Positions 52,601 through 63,676 of a DNA stretch of 64,000 nt are shown here, piece after piece. The translations under genes and the position numbers were made by a program. The notes beneath the pieces were generated by a model. It searched no databases, was not told the origin of the DNA, and saw only the letters and a program-made list of their open reading frames with translations. The stretch lies in contig JAQFVV010006256.1 in the NCBI GenBank assembly GCA_028023455.1, positions 124,001-188,000 on the forward strand, in the 5' to 3' direction. Source of the stretch: Epiperipatus broadwayi (Eukaryota; Onychophora; Udeonychophora; Euonychophora; Peripatidae). Every line of letters begins with the position of its first letter. Within the stretch, counting starts at the first letter, position 1.

Positions 52601-55188
52601 TTTTTGACCACTTGTTTTATTTTAGGATACATTTTCTGGTTCTGATTCATTATTTAAACAGTTATATATATATATTTAGAATAACTTTTGAAAAAAAAGA
52701 AGGTATATTAGTCTCACACAATCCTTTTTATTTTTTTTTAGATATAGTTTTTATTTTGTAAAGATTAATAAATTCCATTGTAAGTGAAAAATATGAAAAT
52801 ACAATCAAGTTAATAACATACTGTGACACATCTATCTGTTAAGTTAAATATTCTTTATCTGTTACTCATTCACTTCACTAAGAACAGTTGTATTAAGTTT
52901 AAACTTTTGACAATTCTTTAACTACATATACTGCTATCTTACATTCAATTATTAAAGATTGATGTTGAACAATGTTTGAAAATATTATATACTCTATATT
53001 TAGAGGGAAAAAAACCCTATTTATCACCACTGCTTTTTGTCATCCATTACTATTGATGATACTACAACTAGCAGTTAAATGAGTATTATACCAGGTACAA
53101 TAACTTTGCCCAATTATGAGAAATAGGCCAATTTGACCATCATTTTAAAATCCTTAGATATTTGTAACTGATATATAAATTATTTACCAAGTGAAATTAT
53201 TCTTATAAATTTACTTTCAAAATCTCTTATTCCTTATATTGCCTAATATGAGATTATATTCAAGAACTCTCTATTAAATTTGTCTTCATTGCTGCTTTTT
53301 TAATATTGAGTTTTATATACTTGAATATATACATTAAAAACCTAAGCTAAACTAGTTATTTTATTGAATATTTATATATATATATATAAAGATTCAAGAC
53401 AGAATAGCTGTATGTATAATCAAAGAATGCATAAACTTAATAATTGCTGTAATTAGTGCACAGAAATGATTTCTGCGAAGAAGCTAATTAAGTGATGAAA
53501 ACAATATAGATAAGAAGGATATACTATTTATATCAAAAATAACAGTATTTAATCCTTACTGAGCCAATATCTTTTTCTACAAGGCATTTTTTTTCAATCT
53601 AGTTACTGCACTAACTATCCATTGTGGTCTCTGTCACTGACCTGAATTTACTATCTGTCACACATACAAAATTGCATTTAAATTGAGATTTAAAGAAATA
53701 AAAATCATTTTTAGAATGGTTTAATAAAAAATGTTTTGTTAAAATACTAATTTCTGCAATCTATTCTAACTTAGCTTAGCAATTATAAAATTTAACAAGA
53801 TGATCGGCTTCGCGATTATTTTATTTTCTAAACTTAGATTTGATCGCTCAATAAAGTTTGAAAATTCCATTTTATAAAGAAGTTTTTCAGAGGCACTAAA
53901 AATTTCAGAGATTTTCTATTATTTTCAATGAATATTCTGATTGTCTTTTCTATTGCAATTTTTCAAGATCAAGTTTAAGATTTCATTTTTGGCACATCAT
54001 GTGAGAACAAAACAGTTAATTGCTCTAGTTCATTTGCATTTAAATTTGTTGATATTTATAATCAAGAAATGATTTTATCATCACCTATGTTGACTATAAT
54101 CTTTCCTATTTTAATCTTGAAATTGTTATTAGCTTTAGGCAGTATTTTAAATCTCACTTTGAATTTTAATTTTATTTTCAGCATAAAACTTTCAAGTATT
54201 AGAAAATATTGAAAGCTATTGTTTTCTAACAGTGAATTTTGTTGGCTGAAGTTTTTTTAATAAATGTTTTTATATTATTGACACTGAAAAGCATATTTTT
54301 GTTTTACCTGGTAATCCTAAATTAAAATTATGTTGTTTAGTAATCATTAAACTTATGTATGTTAACAAAAAATTAGTACCCACTCAGTTTTGATTCACTA
54401 TTTTTCAGTAAACATTTACCTGAACTAAAATTATTAATGTTTATGCTTTCTATTAGACTATAAACAAAAAAAGAAAGTTTATTTGACAATGTTTTCTTTT
54501 AAGGCATATTTACAACTGCCAAAATATTCTACCCAGTAATGTAAGATTTATCACATTTTTACAGTTTTAACATTAACCATGAAATTATAGGCTGTGAATT
54601 TGTTCTACATTAACAAATAAATGAAAAATGAATGCTAAGCAATAAAGGAAATTTTAATTAAAATTATCAATCATCCAATAAAAAATAATAAACTATAATT
54701 TTACCCAATATAGATAAAAGTTTTATTTTAATATATATTATCAATAAAAAACTAGGTAAAAATACTCGTACAAAAATTAATTTTATAAATTATTTTAAAT
54801 GCTGGTTTAGTATACACTTTATTGTGTTATGCAGAACCACCAGAAATTGTAAATTATCATGTGAATTATATCTAATTGCTTTTTCATTGTCTTTTACTGC
54901 TTATAATGTTTTCTTGTCTAATTCATTTACTTTATTAGTTATTTTTTATTGAAATGATTTTATTATTTTTTTATATTAACAATGATACTAAGAATGCTAT
55001 TATTATTAAAATTATTTATATTTCTAAGACTTGATTAGAAATATTGAATAAGCAAGCCCTTTTCAGTTATTATTTATTGTTTTAGTTTCAGATTATCTGA
55101 TTCACTGTTTTCTTGCATTTGTTATTTTTGATTTAATTTATTGATCTGCTTTTGTTTATAAAAAAATCATTATGTAATTTTTTATTAG

Positions 55189-55419
55189 GTTCGAATTAGT
55201 CAAGAACAAGAACACTTTTTATTAAATCCTTATGGTATGTTATACCATGAAGTTACAGCAGCAAGTCTGGTCAAAGTAGATATGCAAGGCAATGTGATTG
55301 ATCCGGGCAATACTACATTAGGTGTTAATGTAGCTGGTTTTATGCTACATTCAGCTATTCATGCAGCACGGCCAGATATTCGTTGTGTTATTCATTTACA
55401 TACTCCCACAATTGCAGCT
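55189..55419 (+). CDS. ADD: Adducin, third visible coding exon (head domain)
   Basis: The exon has an acceptor TTTTTTATTAG and a donor GTAAGT, is 231 bp long, and encodes exactly 77 codons in frame with the previous exon. Recognisable blocks in order are VRISQEQEHFLLNPYG, LYHEVTAASLVKVDMQGNV, DPGNTTLGVNVAGFMLHSA and ARPDIRCVIHLHTPTIAA. The HLH corresponds to the metal-binding HxH of class II aldolases; adducins keep the fold but are not known to be enzymes. The upstream intron (43080-55188) is about 12.1 kb and filled with repeats. The next exon, expected to begin with V-S and the MKCGLLP-like block, is not found before the window ends, so the following intron is at least 8.5 kb. Confidence 0.95.
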
Positions 55420-56883
55420 GTAAGTAATTTAATTCTATTTAAATTCTCAAAGTGGAGCAATGTAGTCTTAGTGTTGAGTAACTCTTAGAGTAATAATTAT
55501 TATTTTTATTGATATGATTATTATGTTGATAATAATACATGTACACAGCAATAAAGACATATTTAAGGAAATAAAATGTCATTACTAATATAATTCTATA
55601 TATTAATATTTTACATTAAAAAAATAATTAGAGATACTTTCTTAATTTGAATATGTTTTAAATTTTAGTAATGTTAAATAAAAATATTCAGGAATTAATG
55701 CTTCACATTGAAAACATTATTTTATGGCAATGATAAATGATATCAACATATCTTTTTTAATATATCTCACCATGTTAAAATGTGTTTATTAAATAATTAT
55801 TTGATTTTAGAGTTAGATATTGTAGTGTTCCTACTATTAGTAAAAAAACATTTAAAGAAATATTTCACTTTCGTATTAAAAAACATAAAGAAAATACAGT
55901 TATATATTAATTAATATTTCACCTTCATATTAAAAAAAATAAAAAGAAAACAGTCATATATTAATTAATAAATAGCACATTTTTAAGTGTACAGAATTTT
56001 TATTTTGTAACAATTTTGAATGTTATGAAAAGTTATTATTATTTGACAGAAACAAAATTAGAACAATGACTATAATAAAAGAGTATTGTTATATATTTTG
56101 CAAAAAAAGTACCATCAATTATATCTGGCCAATTTATTGCTACAAGTGTAAATAAATTAAATGCACATTGTAGAACTTAAAATATATTGCTAAGAATGTA
56201 AGAGTTGTTATTTTTTAAGAAAAAAATAAATTTCATTATTTAAAAAAAATAAAAAAGTAACATTGCAGTGAGTTTAACCTATCTGCTAAATCAACTACTC
56301 ACTAATCAAAAAATAAAACAAAATAATAAATAAAAATAAAATTAGAAATTTGTTTGGGATGGGAGGGATTTTAATTTTCTTGTTCTTATTGCAACTATTG
56401 TGTATGACAATTTTGTGTTGGATCACATAATGCCACATCCATTGCAAATGTTGCCGTTTATCTGAATAACAAATATGATTAAAATTATAAACAATAATTA
56501 ATGTAATTTAAACATTGTATCTTTTGCATTTTATCAAGATCAATTTTCATTGCAAGAAGAAACAAGAAAATGATTAATATCTTTGCTATCTTAAATATTA
56601 ATTATTTTATTATTATATACATAAATTACAGGCTAAATACTATTGAATATTATAATAATTCTTTAGCTGCTACATATTGGTCTGTTGTCCTCTCCCTCTA
56701 TCTTATTTATTACTATTATTGTTACTGATTTTATAATTACTCTATATGCTTTTATGAGTGATCCACCAGGCATTACAATAGGCAGACCATTTTTAGATCA
56801 CTTTCTAAGTTTTTTTTTCACTTTCTTGGTAGGCATGGAGTTCCTAAACAGGATTCCCCAAACATACAATCATTTGAGCTCAA
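55420..56883. other. Start of next adducin intron, no gene seen
   Basis: AT-rich sequence from the adducin donor site to the target duplication of the Gypsy element. Short A/T tracts only; no coding similarity recognised. Confidence 0.6.
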
Positions 56884-56888
56884 GTCTC

Positions 56889-57456
56889 TGTTGTGTTTGG
56901 TTAGGCTCGTTTCCAAACCAGCAGACACAAAAAGAATAACTACTCAGCAATCAATATGTACAATTTATTAGTGCTTAAAATATACACACGTTAGTTAAAC
57001 AAATGAATAAATACAGTTGATACTATTGAATGCTGAGATAGTCTAGCCGAGTACGGAACTCACTTCTAGCTAAATGATTAGCCTGCCTCATGAACTCTGG
57101 TAAGACTTTTTTAGCTATGTATTTAGCTTGCCTCGAGTCGGCTCTAATTCGGACATAGCAGTTTCCAGTCCGTAGGTGGACTTGTTGCGATAATGACTAG
57201 ATAAATACTTTTGCTGATGGCAGAAGGTTTAATGGAGAACACATTCTGTCGTTCAGGTTAACAGAAGTAATTGCTCTCTGCCTTGCCTCCAAAAGGCAGA
57301 CTATTTAAAGGCAGATTCCCTACCTTACTGGAAACATGCGGATTTGGTGCCCGAACCTCAGTGAAGGATTTAATCCCTTTGGATAGCAACTGGGTGCTAG
57401 CCAATCAGGTAAGGAATCTGGAATAGTCCAATTTTAAGGCAAGGTCAGATATGACA
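56889..57456 (-). repeat. Gypsy LTR (downstream, 3' LTR)
   Basis: Starts TGTTGTGTTTGG and ends GGTCAGATATGACA on the + strand, with TG...CA ends. It is about 568 bp and shares nearly its whole length with 59979-60564, apart from an 18-bp indel near 57.19 kb and scattered substitutions. Confidence 0.92.
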
Positions 57457-57472
57457 TTCCTCCCCCTGGTTA
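57457..57472 (-). promoter_or_regulatory. Polypurine tract of the Gypsy element
   Basis: On the minus strand AACCAGGGGGAGGAA lies directly before the LTR start TGTCATATC. This is the expected priming site for plus-strand DNA synthesis and fixes the orientation of the element. Confidence 0.85.
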
Positions 57473-57475
57473 AAA

Positions 57476-57735
57476 TTAGCTCTGAAAAACATAGTCATTG
57501 AGATGCACTTGACAACATGATGTCCGCTTGGTTGGTTTCTCCGCTTGATTGCTGTTCCTGTCTTCATCTTCTTCGCTTGATGAACCTGTTTCTGGTTGTC
57601 TGCTGCTGTTTTGATTTTGCTGTTCGTCTTCTCTGCTTGAGGTACTCGTCGCAGGTTGACCACTGCTTTTGTTAGCTTCTGATGTGTGGTTGAGTCTTAG
57701 CTGGTTGTGATGGCAATAATGATGATGACCATCTT
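57476..57735 (-). pseudogene. Gypsy pol C-terminal tail
   Basis: The minus-strand frame reads a polar stretch (SSREDEQQNQNSSRQPETGS, then SSEEDEDRNSNQAEKPTKR) and ends HLNDYVFQS before the polypurine tract. R/K-rich segments followed by L-x-DYV are typical of the end of Gypsy pol after the integrase. Here it follows the RNase H half directly, without an integrase core in between. Confidence 0.6.
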
Positions 57736-57960
57736 GTTTGGAGTAAAAATAGTCTGCCATATAGGTAGTCATGGAACTTTTTGATACCATTGATCAAAAC
57801 CAGGCCTCTATCTATCTGAGCATAGTTTTTCTCAGCTCTAGAGAGGCACCTTGATGCAAAAGCAATAGCGCTGTGTGTTCCATCATTATTCCTATGGAAC
57901 AACACTGCCCCTGTTCCTACAGGTGATGCATCACAAGTCACCACTAGCACTCTTTACAGG
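57672..57960 (-). pseudogene. Gypsy RNase H, N-terminal half
   Basis: The minus-strand frame shows VVTCDASPVGTGAVLFHRN (first catalytic Asp), AIAFASRCLSRAEKNYAQID (Glu equivalent near the Q-I-D) and FHDYLYGRLFLLQT. At this point the family should continue with TDHKPL; instead the reading turns into unrelated sequence. The missing half is found on the opposite strand from about 59090. Confidence 0.85.
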
Positions 57961-58057
57961 TTGAAGTTTGCTAATACTGTAGTATCCGATATTAGATTTT
58001 TTAGCATCTTAAAAGCTTTGTCGTGCTTACCGTTCCACTTCCATGCTGCTTTTTTGT

Positions 58058-58845
58058 TTAGTAGTCTATATAGTGGTTCAGCAGCCTCTGTTTTATGGTA
58101 TAAGAAGACTTCATAATAGTTAGCAGTCCTAAAAAGGACTGAAGTTTCTTCTTATTTTCTGGTGTTTTGCCTTTTTTTATTGCCATCACTTTCTTTTCAG
58201 TTGGGTAAATGCCATTAGCATTTATTTTATACCCTAGAAACTCAAGCTCTCTGGCTTCAAATATGCACTTCTCTGAATTTATTTTAATGCCAGAGGCTTT
58301 GAATTTATCTAGGAGTTCTTTGGTGGCACTCCAGAGTTGTTCAGGAGTTTGGGCCACTAGTAAGACATCATCAAAGTATGGTAGTGCGCCCGGTATTCCT
58401 GCAGTTAGTTGATCCATGACTCTCTGAAATATTGCTGGGGCGACCGAAATACTAAAAGATAGTCAGTTCATTTTGAATAACCTCTTATGGGTTATTATTG
58501 ATAATGCTCTTGCAGCTTAGTCATCTATAGGTAGTTGCAAGTCTGCATGTTTTAGGTCAATTTTAGGAAAAATCCTACCACCTGACAATGTGGCTAGGAT
58601 TTGCTTGACTGATGGTGGTGGATAATTATCTGGATCAAGTGCTTTGTTGATTAATCTCCATATATCGCCATTCTCTTTATTTAATAATTGGTACTATAGG
58701 AGTGGCCCATTCAGAATATGAAATGGGCTCAATTATACCACCTACCTGCCACTTCTCGAGCTCTGTCTACTTTGGTACGCAAAGCTAGTGGAAGTGATCT
58801 GCACCTACAATTGATAGGTTTTACCTCTCCATTTAGTCTTGACCT
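58058..58845 (-). pseudogene. Gypsy reverse transcriptase, frameshifted
   Basis: The frame 58417 to 58058 has MDQLTAGIPGALPYFDDVLL (the catalytic FDD box), INSEKCIFEARELEFLGYKI and KKLQSFLGLL. Upstream, in broken frames to about 58840, remnants of the fingers region can be read: an LALRTKVD-like start, DPDNYP-type and GGRIFPKID-type positions with stops. The domain order is normal, but several stops and frame changes inactivate it. Confidence 0.85.
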
Positions 58846-59075
58846 ATCTCTTTGTTAAAGACTTCTGAAAAAGGTCAGTTTTTATCTTTGATAATGTTGT
58901 GATCTGGTTCACTTTTGTCACTTTGAATCCTAAGTGACTGAACCAGTCACGGCCTATTAAATCACTATGGTTACCTAATGGCACTACTAGTGATAGGTAT
59001 ATAGTTTTGTTAGGCATAGTATTTTTTCCTGTTGTTTGACCCAACAGTTTGATTTTATTCCCTTGATAGTCTGAT
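58844..59075 (-). pseudogene. Gypsy protease-region remnant
   Basis: The minus-strand frame contains KTIYLSLVVPLGNHSDLIGR-DWF, the G-R-D-W-(F/L) block found after the active site of Gypsy aspartic proteases. The catalytic D-S/T-G motif is upstream of the break and is not present. The frame ends near 59075, where the opposite-strand segment begins. Confidence 0.6.
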
Positions 59076-59076
59076 A

Positions 59077-59978
59077 TTGACTACTGCAAGTGTGCAGTTC
59101 ACAAACCCCTTGTGGGGATTTTTGCATCTGATAAGGGAATCCCACAGAATGCATAACCATAAATGCTGCGGTGGTTCAATTTCCTATCAAGCTATGACTT
59201 TACCCTTCAATACATTGATCCCTCACGTAGATACATTAAGCCGACTGCCTGCAGAAATGGCAGACAGTCCAACATTATGTCAATCAATTAACATGATTGA
59301 TCTAGATTCAATATTATCACTGAACAGCAAATCAGTGGCAAGCTGGACTAACAATGATACAGGATTCCAAAAGCTACAAAAATGGATTCAATAGGGTTTG
59401 CCCAATAAAAAACCAGTTAGAGTTACACTCAGCCTACTGGATGCGTAGGTTGGATCTCTCAACTGAACACGGCTGTCTTATCTGGGGAGCCAGAGTTGTA
59501 ATTCCCACAGCTGGATATTCCCAGGTGCTCAGTTTGCTGCACTATGGGCACCCAGGGATCGTCCGGATGAAGATGCTGGCAAGATCATATGTGTGGTGGC
59601 CTACCTTAAATGCTGATATTGAAGCCAAAGTCCACCATTGTTGGCAGTTCAAAACAAATCAGAATATTCCAGCAAAAGACAAAACAGTCCAGTGGCCCAA
59701 ACATGAATGGCCCTGGTCTAGACTTCATCTGGACCAAGCTGGTCCATGGAAAGGCAAACTGCTATTAATAGTGGTGGATTCATTCTCCAAGTGACTGGAG
59801 GTTGTGGAGGTACCATCACTTCATTCCACAGCCATGATAGAAGCTTTGAGAAAGCTATTTGCCACACATGGTCTTCCTAAAACACTAGTGACTGACAGTG
59901 GCACAGCTTTTTCATCTGGTTCATTCAAAACTTTCTGCACTAATAACAACATTGAACTCGTGAACAGCCCTCTAAATC
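59077..59978 (+). pseudogene. Gypsy RNase H C-terminal half and integrase, inverted
   Basis: On the + strand, opposite to the rest of the element, the reading begins VHKPLVGIFASDKGIPQNA and LSSYDFTLQYID, the second half of RNase H. HVDTLSRLP follows (end of RNase H). The integrase zinc-binding HYGHPGIVRMKMLARSYVWW with a degenerate H-x-x-C, LHLDQAGPWKGKLLLIVVDS (first catalytic Asp) and ATHGLPKTLVTDSGTAFSS (second catalytic Asp) come next. It stops at NNIELVNSP, before the third catalytic residue (Glu), where the LTR begins. Frame changes near 59380 and a TGA at 59792 break it. Confidence 0.88.
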
Positions 59979-60564
59979 TGTTGTATTGCTTATAGGTTCG
60001 TTTCCAAACCAACAGACACAAAAAGAATAACTACTCAGCAATCAATATGTACAATTTATTTATGCTTAAAATATACACACGTTAATTAAACAAACGAATA
60101 AATACAGTTAATACTATTGAATGCTGAGATAGTCGAGCCGAATACGGAACTCAATTCTAACTAAATGATTAGCCTGCCTCATGAACTCTGGTAAGACTCC
60201 TCCAGCTATGTATTTAGCTTGCCTCAAGTCTGCTCTAATTCGGACGTAGCAGTTTTCAGTCCATAGGTGGACTTGCCTCACTGCGTGGACATCACGACAA
60301 TGATTGGGTAAATATCTTTGCTGATGGCAGAAGGTTAAATGGAGAGCACGTTCTGTCAGTCAGGTTAACAGAAGTAATTGCTCTCTGCCTTGTCTCCAAA
60401 AGGCTGATTATTTGAAGGCACATCATCTGTCTTACTGCAAACATGCGGATTTGGTGCGCGACCCCCAGTGAAGGATTTAATCCCTTTGGATAGCAACTGG
60501 GTGCTAGCCAATCAGGTAAGGAATCTGGAATAGTCTACTTCTAAAGGCAAGGTCAGATATGACA
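59979..60564 (-). repeat. Gypsy LTR (upstream, 5' LTR)
   Basis: Starts TGTTGTATTGC and ends GGTCAGATATGACA on the + strand, about 586 bp. It contains CTGCGTGGACATCACGAC, part of which is missing from the other LTR. Immediately inside it, at 59978, integrase coding sequence abuts directly, with no primer-binding site. Confidence 0.92.
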
Positions 60565-60569
60565 GTCTC

Positions 60570-61013
60570 TATTCCAAATCTAAAGTGATTCGGTATTAAT
60601 AATACTTCAGCATGAAAAGATCAGAAATAGCATTCCCAATTTTTTAAACCAAACTTTGTCATTGCTTTCTCTTCTCCGGGAACTTGTACTTGGAAAAAAA
60701 AAAATCAGAAGGATTTGAGTCAGAATTGCTATGCAATATAATATAGATAAAGAATATAAGTGTTGCTTTAATGCACAATCCCATTGTAATAGCTAATGCA
60801 GAATGACCACCAATGCCTTTTAGAGGTAATCACAAAAAACTTTGTATTAGAAACAGTTCTTATTCTTTGATAACCAACATTTTTTCCTGCAAGGATTGGA
60901 CACTAATTATTGATTATTTCCACTTAACCCTTATATAAAGGGGTGTGAGTATTGCCAATGTTGTGAACTCTGTTTAGCCTGATTGCAGCATTATTGTTAG
61001 AACTATCCTAAAT
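60570..61013. other. Single-copy-looking sequence, no gene seen
   Basis: Sequence between the Gypsy target duplication and the next element; no coding similarity recognised. Confidence 0.45.
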
Positions 61014-61021
61014 GACAAATT

Positions 61022-62182
61022 GGTTGTCGTCGATGAACAACCGTATTCCACTGGATGGCGCAGTTATCACGCTAAAACTATAAAATATGATCATTCACGG
61101 GCCGTTAATTATAATCATTTTGATGTGTTTTTTGTAATGCGAAAATAGAAACAAAAGAAAATCGTCTTTTTTAAATATTATTTTTTTATTAACATATACA
61201 AATTAAATGATAATAATAAATGTAAAATAAAATAAATTACAATTTGATTCGTCTTTTTTAGTTTTCTTTTTATTAGAAAAATCAATTTTCTATCGGAGAT
61301 TTTTTTACTGGGGTTACGGCTTTTTTTTTTGTTGTTTACCGCTATTTTTTATTTCAAATAGAATGACAACTAAAAGTAAAAGTTGTTACGGTTAGGTTTA
61401 GGGTTAGCTTTAGGGTTAGTTTTAGGGTTAGCTTCAGTGTTAGTTTTAGGGTTAGGTTTACGGTTAGTGTTCTGTTGTTTGTAACATCTATAAAATAAAT
61501 GATAACAATAAACGTAAACTATATTCAACAATGTATAACTAGTCGGAGAAAAGAAAGAAACTAAAACTTTTTTAAACGACAAATATATATATAAAATGTT
61601 TATAATATATGCTTTTTATGACATTTAAAAATACAGTGTACAATTGTACTGTTCTTACTGGATATTTTTGTGTTAACACTCTTTTTTATTTCAAAAATAT
61701 ACACACGGTACAATCTTAAAATGTCTCGTGGAAATTTTACGAACAGTATGTTACTTGACGCGTTACCTAATTCCAATTCACTTTATACATATATCTTGTC
61801 AACATTTACTACTTAAAACTTCAATACACTACGGTGTAAAAAGTCTGTTAATTATTACTTTACGAAATTTGAACATTTCAATACTTTAAAATGAAAAAAA
61901 ATCTAATGAAAATAACATTTCCATCCAATTCAAAAAAACACACCCTCTCCCCAAGCCGTAACCATTTTATAAACTGTACGAATTGGGAAAATGTATTTGC
62001 TGCATAAACATACATGCTGTACTGCGACTCGACATAGCGGCCTGAAATCTGTAGTACAACAAAAAAGTTGTATTATAGAAAATGCGGGTTCGAACGTGTC
62101 GGCCGCGGAAACGGCATTTTTATGTGTTTTAGAGCGAAAACAGTGCCATCCAGTGGGATATGGTGGCTCATCGACGACAACC
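61022..62182. mobile_element. DNA transposon with about 57-bp inverted repeats, non-autonomous
   Basis: The left arm (61022-61078) starts GGTTGTCGTCGATGA and includes CCACTGGATGGC and CGCTAAAAC. The right arm (62127-62182) is its reverse complement with a few changes. The flanks GACAAATT (61014-61021) and GACAAAAT (62183-62190) match at 7 of 8 bases, so an 8-bp hAT-type duplication is possible. The interior encodes no recognisable transposase and contains the TTAGGG-like array. Confidence 0.75.
61384..61470. repeat. TTAGGG-like minisatellite, 12-bp unit
   Basis: Six to seven degenerate units of TTAGGGTTAG plus two variable bases (CT, TT, GT), with sporadic substitutions (TCAGTG, TTACGG). The unit is close to two telomeric hexamers with the second one altered. 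It lies inside the inverted-repeat element, about 300 bp from its left arm. Confidence 0.85.
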
Positions 62183-62770
62183 GACAAAATTTCTTGGATT
62201 GATTTTCAAAGCAAAAAATGTATTATCGATCAGTCAATTTTATTTATTGCTTAGCCTTTCATATATATATATTAACTAAAAATTATACAGTTCCGAAAGT
62301 GCTTGGCTAATTGTTGTTTATAATTAATGTTTTTGTGCTCTGTTTATCACACTTTATTCACGTAGAATAATTTTCATTATCTGACAAAGTTGTTATATTA
62401 TTTATATATATTAACTGTAAAAGGATTATGTGTTAATGTAAATAAAAAACAATTTGTATAATACGCTAGTTAAGAAAGTAATTTTAATTTACAAATAGTC
62501 TGAAAGAAGATTTTATTAATGTATATATTAATATTTTATTGTAGAATTGGCTACAGTAATCAGTTTTTTAAAAAATTCATAATTGTGAAAAAGATTGTTT
62601 GTTCAATAGATGTAAAAGAGAATAAAATTTTGATAGAGAAAAATTATAATTAAAATAAGATTTTTGTTTAGTATTTTTTAAATAGATACAAAATAAATAA
62701 GATTTAATGTAAGCATGTGTTTACTTTATTCATTAATATGAAATAAAAGATTAACATTTAATTTTAATCT

Positions 62771-63676
62771 TTTTTATTAGTCATTCATTAGACTAGAAAT
62801 TATCCACTTAATGATTAATATTTCTTTAGTGTAATTTTTCAATATACTACTCATGCAAAGTAGGGTCTGGTTTCTATCTGCTTTTAATACCTTGCGGAGT
62901 GATGTAATCATAAACATATCAAAAATGTGAAAAAGACTTCTGATTCCCAAAATGCAAATTTTATGCTGAGCCAACACTCATCAATTGGCTCAGATCATAA
63001 TCTCTTATGCTTATCTTTATCATTGTTCAGTATATATAGCTAGCCAATTATTAGTTTAATTGATGTCTCAAATTTACCGTCCTCCGAAGTGTGAGATAAA
63101 CCATTTAACGGATGTATATTAATAATTTTTATTAGTCATCCATTAGACTAGAAATTATTCACTTAATGAGTAATATTTCTGTAGTGTAATTTTCACTACA
63201 CCACTCTCATGGGACTGGTTTCTATCTGTGTTTGACATCTAATATATGATCAAAGACTTCTGAAAAAGATGTATGATGTCAACATGCATATATTTATCAT
63301 TGTTTAGTATATATGGATAGCCAATTACTCCAGTTTAATTGACATATCAAACTTACCACACTCACAACTTTGACACAAACTAATTAGTCATTCATTAGAT
63401 CAGAGATTATTCACTTAATAATATTCACTTAATAGTATTTCTGTTGTGTAACTTTCACTACACCACTCTCATACAAGATGAGGAATGGTTTTTATTTGCA
63501 TCTTTTCCTGATTTTTGATCATATATTTATGATTATACTTCTCTACAAGATGTTAAAAGTGAATGTAAACCAGCCCTATCTTGCATAAGGGTGGTGTAGT
63601 GAAAATTTCACTGCATAAATATTATTCATTAAGTGGATAATCTCTAGTCTAATGAATGACTAATAAAAATTATTAA
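62771..63676. repeat. Cluster of three direct and one inverted repeat units
   Basis: Units starting TTAGTCATTCATTAGACTAG with GA/AATTAT-CACTTAAT occur at about 62771, 63128 and 63382 on the + strand. An inverted end lies at 63583-63676. The units also share TGTAATTTTCACTACACCAC-TCTCAT, TTTATCATTGTTAGTATATA and AGCCAATTA-TTTAATTGA. Spacings are about 357 and 254 bp. The inverted last unit suggests a foldback transposon whose left arm was amplified in tandem. Confidence 0.82.

Larger units (their letters stand above)
43080..55188 (+). other. Adducin intron, about 12.1 kb, repeat-filled
   Basis: GT-AG intron bounded by GTAAGT and TTTATTAG. It carries a nested foldback cluster (44.07-45.35 kb), two more inverted-repeat elements (45.65-46.24 and 46.40-46.66 kb) and a 220-235-bp tandem duplication (49.19-49.64 kb). 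The stretches 46.7-49.1 kb and 49.65-55.18 kb are AT-rich single-copy-looking DNA with short homopolymers and AT/TA microsatellites. I see no other exon or RNA gene. Confidence 0.85.
56889..60564 (-). mobile_element. Ty3/Gypsy LTR retrotransposon with scrambled interior
   Basis: Two direct LTRs (56889-57456 and 59979-60564) are flanked by the same 5-bp duplication GTCTC (56884-56888 and 60565-60569). A polypurine tract next to the left LTR shows that the element is oriented on the minus strand. In minus-strand order the interior holds protease, reverse transcriptase, first half of RNase H, then the pol C-terminal tail. The second half of RNase H and the integrase lie on the + strand, between the right LTR and the protease. 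No gag and no primer-binding site are visible. All frames are broken. Confidence 0.88.

Noticed and set aside
56889-60564. Endogenous retrovirus with an envelope gene
   Set aside because: No envelope-like frame is present; the content is protease, reverse transcriptase, RNase H and integrase of Ty3/Gypsy type only.
61384-61470. True telomere or chromosome end
   Set aside because: The array is short, degenerate, has a 12-bp unit and lies inside a transposon with ordinary sequence on both sides.
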